From Bacteroidales bacterium UBA4295 (GTDB taxonomy: Bacteria; Bacteroidota; Bacteroidia; Bacteroidales; Paludibacteraceae), in contig DGVB01000036.1 of assembly GCA_002395805.1 (NCBI GenBank), forward strand, positions 1-6,737: 6,737 nt of DNA, given 5' to 3'. The notes under the pieces were generated by a model, which was not told where the DNA came from, did not search any database, and saw only the letters and a list, made by a program, of their open reading frames with translations. This document shows positions 1 through 6,400 of this stretch, in pieces. The position numbers were made by a program, and so were the translations under genes. Positions within the stretch are counted from its first letter, which is position 1, and every line of letters starts with the position of its first letter.

Positions 1-1097
1 CAACGCTCGAGGAACATCTTCAGCAAGTCGGTCGTATAGGCATCCACAGCCGGATTAACCGGAGAGAGATACCAACTGTCCCACCATGTGATGTATTCGT
101 GTGCCCATTCTGCGGTCTTCAGCAACATCTCCGGGTGCTCTTTCACAAGCTTCGTATCCGGATCCGCTGCCAGCGGTGCCCACCATAATTTGGCTTTCAT
201 GCCGCGTTTGTGTACCTCGTCCGTGATATGACGCATGTCTTTGTCGCCGCCGGGAAAATACTCGTTGGTATTCCAGTCGCCTTCAGCTATCTGATAGCCG
301 TCGTCGATATCTACCCATGTGAATCCGAGTTCCGCTACTTTGTCCAGCGTTCCCAGCACCATATCCATCTTGAACGGACGGCCGTAACCCCATGCGCACC
401 AAACCGGCTCGAATGCCTCCGGCTCGCTCGGTTTCATCTCCACGCCTTCGTTCGCTTGCATATAATCCGAGAAGATACGGAGGGCGTTGAAATAATCGCC
501 CTTGTGGCTCAGCCGGAAGGCTTTGAAGCAATGCAGCGTATCGCCTGTAGCCAACTCGATCGCATCCGGCAGATCATAGCGGAGAGCCATCGTCACTTTG
601 TTGTCATATCGCTTCCATTCTACCGGCATCGAGATCATACGTAGCACCGGCTCAAACAGACCGATTGCCATACCGCCGTCTTTCTGCCATAGATCCACTA
701 CCGGTATACCGCCTCCGTAGTCGGAGTTGTTCATTCCCAGGTAGTTGTCTTTCTGGAATCCTTCGGTTACCGGCAGTACCCAGTCCATGCGGGCACTCGT
801 GCTGCTCGGCTGAAGCGACCAAACGACGCTGTCTTTCGCCTCCATCTCCGTGCGGAGAAGTTCATATCCCTTCACGGTAACAGGCTTGCCTTCGTTGACA
901 AAGAAAGTCTCTACTACCTCCAGACCCTCTACTCCTTCTACCGGCGTGATCGTCTGATGCTTGCTTACTTTCATACCGTTCTCGCTGTACGGGAACGACT
1001 GCATGTCCGCTTCCGCGCAGATCAAGCGCTCTGTATCCGGCTTCGAGCATCCGATCAATGCCACCGCTGCAAGGATATATAATAATTTATGCTGCAT
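1..1097 (-). CDS. GH36-like alpha-galactosidase lipoprotein, 3' end outside the window
   Basis: This reading frame stays open from an ATG at 1097-1095 to the window edge, giving 365 complete codons. It begins MQHKLLYILAAVALIGC, a lipoprotein signal with lipobox LIGC and lipidated Cys17, so the enzyme should be membrane-anchored in the periplasm or on the surface. Residues about 25-225 look like the beta-sandwich N-domain of clan GH-D enzymes. The barrel then starts with PVWCAWGYGR (231-240), followed by WVDIDDGYQ (261-269), GDW (273-275) and KLWWAPLAADPDT (303-315). These match the order of GH36 (melibiase) landmarks W-x-W, DDG, GDW and the Trp-rich strand. Family members are commonly 600-750 residues, so about half is present. 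The catalytic nucleophile motif (K-x-D) and the acid/base lie beyond position 1 and cannot be checked. Expected role: hydrolysis of terminal alpha-galactosides. Another clan GH-D activity, such as alpha-N-acetylgalactosaminidase, is possible. It is probably cotranscribed with the amidohydrolase 23 bp upstream. Confidence 0.85.
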   Translation of the reverse strand, partial: MQHKLLYILAAVALIGCSKPDTERLICAEADMQSFPYSENGMKVSKHQTITPVEGVEGLEVVETFFVNEGKPVTVKGYELLRTEMEAKDSVVWSLQPSSTSARMDWVLPVTEGFQKDNYLGMNNSDYGGGIPVVDLWQKDGGMAIGLFEPVLRMISMPVEWKRYDNKVTMALRYDLPDAIELATGDTLHCFKAFRLSHKGDYFNALRIFSDYMQANEGVEMKPSEPEAFEPVWCAWGYGRPFKMDMVLGTLDKVAELGFTWVDIDDGYQIAEGDWNTNEYFPGGDKDMRHITDEVHKRGMKAKLWWAPLAADPDTKLVKEHPEMLLKTAEWAHEYITWWDSWYLSPVNPAVDAYTTDLLKMFLER

Positions 1098-1123
1098 AAT
1101 TCGTAATTTGTAATTCGTAATTA
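1098..1123 (-). repeat. 7-bp tandem repeat filling the intergenic gap
   Basis: On the plus strand this reads ATTCGTA, ATTTGTA, ATTCGTA, then a partial ATTA. That is three heptads in tandem with one substitution. On the coding (minus) strand it is TACGAAT-type units. The upstream gene's TAA stop (1123-1121) overlaps the array, and the downstream ATG (1097-1095) follows it with two bases between. The array therefore occupies the whole spacer and the place where a ribosome-binding site would be. No Shine-Dalgarno-like GGAGG is present, as is usual in Bacteroidetes, where A/T-rich unstructured leaders promote initiation. Number and sequence of units are seen directly; a role in translation or slippage is inference. 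Confidence 0.75.
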
Positions 1124-2221
1124 CTTGTATTCCTCCAGAATACGAGCCGCGTTGTCGTGATAGATCTTCTTCAGTACCTCATCCGGCAGATTGAAGCCGC
1201 TCAGCGCCCAGTGGTAACCCAGCTCCGGGCAATAGAAATGCTCGTCGTTGGTCTCAAGAACACGGAAGATCGTGCGGTACATCTCAGGACTCATACCGTT
1301 GTCGGTTCCGAAAAGAACGCGGTCTTGGTATTTAATAAGGAACTCACGCGTAGCGCGCGGCGTGTGCGCGGATTCCGCTACACGGGCTGCGATATCTACA
1401 TACATGTTAGGATATTTGTCCAGCAGCGCACCCAGACGCGGCCAATCATGACTCATATTCAGATAGTGGCAAGCGATGAAAATCGTGTTCGGGTTCTCAC
1501 GAACAGCATTCTCGAAGGTCTGAACCAACTGGTTGTAACCCAGGCAGTTGGTGGTGTCCACATGCCATGTGACGGCATTGAGCAGTCCGTCGTTCGTCTC
1601 GTCCATCGGCAGGTACATCCAATACGGCTCTGCAATATGGATGCTGATCGGCATCTTCAACTCGCCTGCTTTAGCAATCAGCGGTTTGATACGCGGGTCG
1701 TCAATATGAATACCCGTGCCATCGCCCGGACGAGCGTACGTATCGCCTTCGCCCTTGTCACCCAACTCACCTACACCGATCGCACCCATCTCATGATAGC
1801 GCTCCAGCGTCTCGCAAGCCTTCTGAATACCTTCCTCACTCATGTCGGTATAATCGAAGCAGCACCAGAAACGGAAACGATCCTTGTGAGCTGCATAAGC
1901 CGCTACATACTCCTCAAACGGACGACCGATCCAGGAACAATGCATCACAGCCGTGTTCAGCACGCCTACCTCGTCCATCGTCTTGCACCATTGTGCAATC
2001 TCTTCCTCAGTAGCAGCATAATCATGGGCGTGCATATCGATGATGTCGAACTTAGCGCGCTCCACATAGGTCACCGGCAGGTTATTCACTACCACCGGAG
2101 CGAAATCCTTCAGCAGAATCTTGTCCGCAGGACCTGCACCTTCTTCTGCTTTCTGTCCATTACATGCCGACATTGCAAATGCGGCGAAAACGAATGCTAA
2201 AAGATACCAAGTTTTTTTCAT
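1121..2221 (-). CDS. Amidohydro_2-family metal-dependent hydrolase, lipoprotein
   Basis: The 366-residue protein starts MKKTWYLLAFVFAAFAMSAC, a lipoprotein signal with lipobox MSAC and lipidated Cys20, so it is exported and anchored. The ATG at 2221-2219 is preferred over an in-frame TTG eight codons upstream, because that TTG overlaps the -7 promoter element and would sit before the inferred transcript start. The mature part has the amidohydrolase TIM-barrel metal ligands in order: HAH (H64, H66) after strand 1, H195 in PISIHIAEP, H252 in IACHYLN and D307 in VLFGTDNG. E152 (GVGELGD) may be a further active-site residue. The C-terminus KKIYHDNAARIL is the usual Amidohydro_2 ending. The family includes sugar and aromatic lactonases, decarboxylases and related hydrolases of C-O, C-N and C-C bonds, and the substrate cannot be read from sequence. 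It is first in a probable operon with the alpha-galactosidase and divergent from the DeoR-type regulator. Most known relatives are cytoplasmic, so the lipoprotein form suggests action on an extracellular glycan product. Confidence 0.9.
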   Translation of the reverse strand: MKKTWYLLAFVFAAFAMSACNGQKAEEGAGPADKILLKDFAPVVVNNLPVTYVERAKFDIIDMHAHDYAATEEEIAQWCKTMDEVGVLNTAVMHCSWIGRPFEEYVAAYAAHKDRFRFWCCFDYTDMSEEGIQKACETLERYHEMGAIGVGELGDKGEGDTYARPGDGTGIHIDDPRIKPLIAKAGELKMPISIHIAEPYWMYLPMDETNDGLLNAVTWHVDTTNCLGYNQLVQTFENAVRENPNTIFIACHYLNMSHDWPRLGALLDKYPNMYVDIAARVAESAHTPRATREFLIKYQDRVLFGTDNGMSPEMYRTIFRVLETNDEHFYCPELGYHWALSGFNLPDEVLKKIYHDNAARILEEYK

Positions 2222-2230
2222 AACGCTTTC

Positions 2231-2249
2231 AATTTTGCGACGCAAAATT
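2231..2249. promoter_or_regulatory. 19-bp perfect palindrome overlapping the amidohydrolase promoter (candidate operator)
   Basis: AATTTTGCG-A-CGCAAAATT has two 9-bp arms around a single base. It overlaps the -7 element (2243-2250, minus strand) and the inferred transcription start, and ends nine bases before the ATG of the amidohydrolase gene. A protein bound here would block RNA polymerase, so it is a good operator candidate. In RNA only the part downstream of the start would be transcribed, so a hairpin role is less likely. The symmetry is seen directly; the operator role is inferred, with the neighbouring DeoR-family protein as the first candidate binder. Confidence 0.5.
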
Positions 2250-2250
2250 A
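2243..2250 (-). promoter_or_regulatory. Bacteroidetes-type -7 promoter element for the amidohydrolase/alpha-galactosidase operon
   Basis: Read on the minus strand this is TAATTTTG, an exact match to the TAnnTTTG -7 consensus of the Bacteroidetes primary sigma factor. It is 21 bases upstream of the ATG at 2221, implying a short leader of roughly 15 nt. No TTTG -33 element is found at the expected 19-21 bp upstream (about 2270-2274); that stretch is nearly pure A/T. The missing -33 suggests a weak promoter that depends on A/T-rich upstream DNA or an activator. Confidence 0.6.
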
Positions 2251-2297
2251 CAATTTTTTCTTAAATTATATTATATTATACAATATGCTCTAAAACA

Positions 2298-2400
2298 TAT
2301 TTTCGAAACGAAATGCAAAACTATACTGATTTTCAATAGATTATATTTTTCGTAATAATACAATTACATATTTCGGAATGTTTCGAAAAAGAGAGCGAAA
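2298..2400. promoter_or_regulatory. Cluster of TTTCG-type boxes in the divergent region (candidate regulator sites)
   Basis: Several related boxes occur: TTTCGAAACGAAA at 2301-2313, TTTTTCG at 2346-2352, TTTCGGAA at 2371-2378, TTTCGAAA at 2381-2388 and GCGAAA (TTTCGC on the other strand) at 2395-2400. The two perfect TTTCGAAA palindromes start exactly 80 bp apart. Each sits roughly 60-75 bp upstream of the inferred start of one divergent promoter. An AATATG-N8-CATATT inverted repeat (2282-2301) abuts the first box. TTCG-containing half-sites are known for DeoR-family regulators such as GlpR, which fits the adjacent gene, but no binding specificity for this protein is known to me. Confidence 0.45.
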
Positions 2401-2409
2401 GGATTTGTA

Positions 2410-2441
2410 TTTGCATATCTCGAAAAAAAGTATTAATTTTG
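2410..2441 (+). promoter_or_regulatory. Bacteroidetes-type promoter of the DeoR-family regulator
   Basis: A TTTG -33 element (2410-2413) and a TAATTTTG -7 element (2434-2441) are separated by 20 bp, fitting the TTTG-N19-21-TAnnTTTG consensus closely. The start would fall near 2445-2449, giving a leader of about 40 nt before the ATG at 2487. The -7 element plus following bases (TAATTTTGCG) are identical to the opposing promoter of the amidohydrolase gene. Confidence 0.75.
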
Positions 2442-2443
2442 CG

Positions 2444-2460
2444 GTCGAATTCAATTTGAC
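2444..2460. promoter_or_regulatory. 17-bp near-palindrome at the regulator's inferred transcription start
   Basis: GTCGAATT-C-AATTTGAC has 8-bp arms with one mismatched pair around a central base. It covers the predicted +1 region, a position from which a repressor could autoregulate. Its sequence differs from the TTTCGAAA boxes, although both contain TCGAA. It could be chance in A/T-rich DNA. Confidence 0.35.
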
Positions 2461-2486
2461 GGAAAAACAGCTTAAATCATATACCT

Positions 2487-3263
2487 ATGAATTCATCATC
2501 TGCTAAAGAGCGTAGAGCGCTGATTTTACGCATGTTGGAGCAAAAAGAAGAGGTCTCTGTCATAGAGATCAGCAAGGTTACCGGTATTTCGGAAGTTACG
2601 ATTCGAAAGGACCTTACGATTCTGCAAGCCCGACATCTGCTCCTCCGAACCCGCGGAGGCGCTATGCGAAAGCCTGTGGAAAACCCTAACGAGGACACCG
2701 CTATCTCCAAAAAGAGGATGTTCAATTTCCGGGAGAAAGAGCGAATCGGAGAAGAGGCCGTCAGGATGATCAAAGAAGGAGATTTTATCATGCTCGATTC
2801 CGGTACCACCACGCTGGAAATAGCGAAACATCTCGATAAGTTCCAGCACCTGCGCATTCTCACCAACTCCATGAGTATCGCTACCGAGCTCCTCAATTAC
2901 AAACGCTTTGAAATCATCCTGCTCGGAGGAAACGTACGCCTCAACAGCCATTCGATGGTAGGACCGCTCGCGCTCTCCGTCCTCCGCAATTTCAGCCGCT
3001 ACAAACTCTTCCTCGGTGTCGATTCTTTCTCCATCGAAAACGGCGTCTCTACCCCGAACCTTGAGGAAGCGCTTCTCAACCAGATGATGATACAGCAGGC
3101 GGAGAAAGTGATTGCGGTCTTCGATTCATCCAAATTCAACAAACGGAGCTACGTACACATCGCTAATGCCAACGAACTCGATTGCATCATTACCGACCAG
3201 GCTATTCCTACCGGCATGATCTCCAAACTCAGAGTCTTTGGTATCGAAGTGAGAATCGTATAA
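2487..3263 (+). CDS. DeoR/GlpR-family transcriptional regulator
   Basis: The 258-residue length is typical of the family. The N-terminal winged helix-turn-helix (about 6-62) shows the recognition segment ISEVTIRKDL (34-43) and the wing RTRGGA (54-59). The DeoRC sensor domain (about 80-235) has LDSGTTT (103-109), LLGGNVR (145-151), LGVD (176-179) with ENGVSTPN (184-191), and DSSKF (213-217). These glycine/Thr-rich loops bind a phosphorylated sugar in characterised members, and DxSK is diagnostic. All signature residues are intact, so it should be functional. The position LGVDSF is often LGADG in relatives, which may affect ligand choice. The ATG at 2487 follows a strong promoter by about 40 nt. 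The gene is divergent from the amidohydrolase/alpha-galactosidase pair and separated by candidate operators, so control of that pair and of itself is the likely role. The inducer is unknown; no sugar kinase or transporter is visible in the window to indicate it. Confidence 0.93.
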   Translation: MNSSSAKERRALILRMLEQKEEVSVIEISKVTGISEVTIRKDLTILQARHLLLRTRGGAMRKPVENPNEDTAISKKRMFNFREKERIGEEAVRMIKEGDFIMLDSGTTTLEIAKHLDKFQHLRILTNSMSIATELLNYKRFEIILLGGNVRLNSHSMVGPLALSVLRNFSRYKLFLGVDSFSIENGVSTPNLEEALLNQMMIQQAEKVIAVFDSSKFNKRSYVHIANANELDCIITDQAIPTGMISKLRVFGIEVRIV

Positions 3264-3304
3264 ACTCCATCGATGGATAAAATAGGGTTAAAATCCTGAT
3301 CGCA

Positions 3305-3348
3305 CCATAAGATATCCATAGGATAACCATAAGATAACCATAAGATAA
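3305..3348. repeat. Four tandem 11-bp repeats
   Basis: Units are CCATAAGATAT, CCATAGGATAA, CCATAAGATAA and CCATAAGATAA, with the last two identical. The array lies between the regulator stop codon and the terminator hairpin and runs into the left arm of that stem. A related CCATCGATGGATAA occurs just upstream (3267-3280) and contains the 10-bp palindrome CCATCGATGG. The period is close to one DNA helical turn. No function is known to me. Confidence 0.85.
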
Positions 3349-3378
3349 AAGAGCGAAATGTGCAATTTCGCTCTTTTA
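3346..3378. terminator. Bidirectional intrinsic terminator between convergent genes
   Basis: A perfect 14-bp stem (TAAAAGAGCGAAAT at 3346-3359, pairing with 3365-3378) closes a 5-base loop GTGCA. The A-run on the left and T-run on the right mean either strand yields a hairpin with a U-rich flank. It lies 83 bp after the regulator stop and 44 bp beyond the phosphoesterase stop, so it can serve both convergent genes. Confidence 0.85.
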
Positions 3379-3379
3379 C

Positions 3380-3402
3380 TATATAATACGTAGTATTATA
3401 TA
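3380..3402. repeat. AT-rich inverted repeat next to the terminator
   Basis: Arms TATATAATAC (3380-3389) and GTATTATATA (3393-3402) are perfectly complementary around a 3-base centre GTA. It starts one base after the main terminator stem and lies 19 bp beyond the stop of the minus-strand phosphoesterase gene. A hairpin of nearly all A-U pairs would be a weak terminator. It could instead protect the 3' end of the long phosphoesterase mRNA or be a protein-binding site. Confidence 0.6.
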
Positions 3403-3421
3403 CATTTTGCCTTTGGAAGCG

Positions 3422-6400
3422 CTATTTTACAAGCGCTCCCTGGGCATTGTATTTCATGCCTTCCTTCATAATATACAACTGGCCGTTGCGGATGAATTTC
3501 TCTCCATTCCGAACCGGTTGCTCTATCTGTACATTCTCATAGCCTTGCGGCACTGTGTGAGGAGCATCGCGTTTCACATGAATAGTGTTATAAACCGTCT
3601 TGTTGCCCTCAGCGTCCGTCTTGTACGTAACCACCTCAATGCCCTGAGCCGTTACATTGAATCGGCTGTAACTCGGTGCACCCGGCTGACCGAACTTGGA
3701 AGTAAACAGATCGAAGAGATTATTGACATTATGATGATGGTAGTCAAAGAGAATACTTGGATCGGTCGTGTACTCCTCTTCCATCAACGCGCGGTTGTAC
3801 GGCTCGTAGCGTTTACGGCCACAGGTTGCACCAATGAAATACAAACAACCTTCGTCTGTCGTAAACGTACCATCAGTCAGACCTGTCTTGTTTTCGCTTC
3901 TTTCCCATCTGCCGGTAGCCTCAGGTGCTACACGTACTGTATCCGTTACAGAACCCGGTACAACCGTCCAGGTGTCCAAATTAACCGGACCGATTACCTC
4001 GTAGCAGTGGTCGTGACCCTGGATAGCCAAATCGATCTCACACTCCTTAAAGATCGGCAGCATCATATTTCTCAGCAACGGACACTCGTCATCCGTATGG
4101 TGGCCTGCACCCGAGAAGAGGTTCTTATGCGAAACCGTCACACGATACTTGGTATTCGGATATTTTGCAATCTCAGACTTAAACCAGTTTGCCACATCTT
4201 TGCTCAGGTAAGAGGAGCGCATCGATTGCTCGCTACTACCTTGTGCGCGCCACCAGTCCTGCAACGAATAAACCAGAAACAATACATCGCCATAGACAAA
4301 ACTATAGGTAATGCCCTTGAACTGCGGTTTGGTCTCAGCTGCATTCGCAAAGCCCCAGTCGGTATTGAAATGGTAGTCATAGTTCAAGCTCTTACTGTCA
4401 TCGTGATTACCATCGGTCGGCACAAAAGCCATCTTGTTCAATGCCGGACGCATCGAACCTTCGAACCACTGCTCCCATTGCCACTCGGAGTTGGTATCAC
4501 CTCCCGTATCGGCAAAGTCACCCGGGAACAAACAGAACTTGGCATCCGGTTCGTTCTTGGCTACAGCCTCTGCACACTGACGAGCCTGATCGATATACTC
4601 GTAGTCCTGTATATGGCTATCGGTCATATAGACGAATGAGAAATCACCCTGATTAGCATCCTTGGTCACGAATTGGGCTATCTCGCTCCAATACTCCCCA
4701 TAACCGACACGCCAACTATATACCGTTCCCGGCTGCAAGGTAGTAGCCTGCGCCTTATGGCTCACATAGTTGAATTTCGTATTACGCGGCAGACCTGCTG
4801 CTGTACAGATATCATACTTCGGACTCTCGGACGCCTGGATAGGCGTGTAATGCAGCGTAGCGTCCGTCGTCTGAGCACTTAATTCAATCACTCCGTTCGA
4901 TTCCGTAAAGTCCGCCTCAGTAGCATTAGCCATTGCTACCAGCTGTACCACACCGTTATTGATTCCGCCGTTCGTAAACCAGCAGAATCCCATATGGGTT
5001 GCCGGGTCGCCATAGATAGTAGCGATCTGGTTATACGGATACTCTTTTCCCTTCAGTTCACCGATCTTCTCTTGCATCGCAGCAACTTTCTCAGGAATAG
5101 TCGGCAACAAATCAATATTGTCCGGCTCCATACTATCGATCTTAGCGATTTCTTTGGCTACCAGATACGGAATGAAACTCGGAATCGTGTAGTCCTCTAT
5201 ATGATACGTAGCCTCAGCCTCTACTACCTCATGCGGATATTTCACAGGCGGCTTCGGAGCAATCACTACCGTAGCTGCTGCAGTAAAACCACCTTCCTGA
5301 GTCGTAACCCTCGCAGTAGTCGTACCCGGCGTTACACCGGTAATCTTACCATTCTGGATAGTTGCAATCGCCGGATCGTCAATCGACCAGGTGACGCGTT
5401 TATTGTTCGCATTAGCCGGCTCTACCTCGGCTACCAACGTACCCGTTTTGCCTTCGATAATCTCGATGGAAGCCGGAGTGATACTTACGCCCGTAACGGC
5501 TATCACCGTGGCGTCCGGATCATACTCATAAGCTCCAATATCTACGCCGGAACCTTTTGGACGCGTTACTCCTATAATATCCGTTGCCGGAGCCTGAGTC
5601 GCATCGCCGTTATTCAGCAGCTGAGTCGAAGCATCGGTCAGCGAGAAGTCCGCATTAGCTACTGCCATTCTCTCTGTATTGGATGTCGGTACACCCGCAA
5701 AACCTGTCGGGTTACGGAAATTAGGACCATCCGCTGCATTATTATCCGTATTCAGGCCAAGCGTAATACCCGTTCCTGCGTCCGCCTTGCTGTAAGTACA
5801 TTTACCACTTGCTACATAGTTCACATTCGGTGCATTCGGTGCCGTATTGCCCCAGAAGACAGAGTTCACTACCGTTCCCTCTACGCGGCATCCGGCGTAA
5901 CGACCATCGACACCCGTGTTATTAGCTACCGTACAGTTAATGAACGCGCCCTTACCATAGAGACAGCCGTTCTTGGAAGAATGATTGTTATACACCACGC
6001 AGTTACGGATGACAGAACCGACCCTTGAATAAATCATCACATCGCCCGTACAACCGCGAATAATACAGTTCTCCACCAAAGCATTCAAATTAGCCTTATC
6101 CTCAAAACTAATGGCTGCTGCTTGGTCTCCTGCAGTATTGTTGCAGAACTCAAAGAGACAGTTACTGATGATAGTTTGCTCGGCTCCCGACGGGTCAATA
6201 AACATACCGCCGGCTTTCGAACCACTGGTGTTGTTGCGGAATACGCAGTTATTGACCGTCATGTTTCCGCGAAGATACATGGCTGCACCTCCCCACTCGC
6301 TATGGTTCGCATTCTTGAATACCAGACCGTCCACCGTAATACGCGCAGCGGGATCGCCATCATACTTCACGAAGGACCAGTTGGTACGCCCTGTACCATC

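Noticed and set aside
210..1050. Short open frames on both strands within the alpha-galactosidase region
   Set aside because: The long minus-strand frame from 1097 to the edge encodes a lipoprotein signal and GH36-like motifs, so the shorter frames are shadows.
1157..2200. A 347-codon plus-strand open frame opposite the amidohydrolase gene
   Set aside because: Its translation has no recognisable domain or signal sequence and has an odd excess of Arg, His, Val and Ile. It lies wholly within a gene with clear family motifs on the other strand, so it is a shadow of that gene's codon use.
2222..2245. Extended start for the amidohydrolase at the TTG near 2245
   Set aside because: The added eight codons overlap the -7 promoter element and would place two charged residues before an already complete lipoprotein signal; the ATG at 2221 fits better.
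2477..2951. Two minus-strand open frames of about 140 codons opposite the regulator gene
   Set aside because: Both overlap the helix-turn-helix and sensor coding region of a gene with intact family signatures and have no recognisable features of their own.
3267..3276. CCATCGATGG palindrome after the regulator stop codon as a terminator
   Set aside because: It is a 10-bp palindrome with no loop and no T-run, so it cannot form a stable terminator hairpin; the 3346-3378 stem is far better.
3407..4639. A 410-codon plus-strand open frame opposite the phosphoesterase gene
   Set aside because: It begins within the convergent junction and runs antisense to the conserved phosphatase motifs. The protein shows no domain, and no promoter precedes it, since the strong terminator lies just upstream.
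4994..6028. A 344-codon plus-strand open frame opposite the beta-helix and Big_2 region
   Set aside because: It is very rich in Arg, Ser, Tyr and Ile with no domain, which is what antisense reading of Asn/Thr/Gly-rich beta-helix codons gives.
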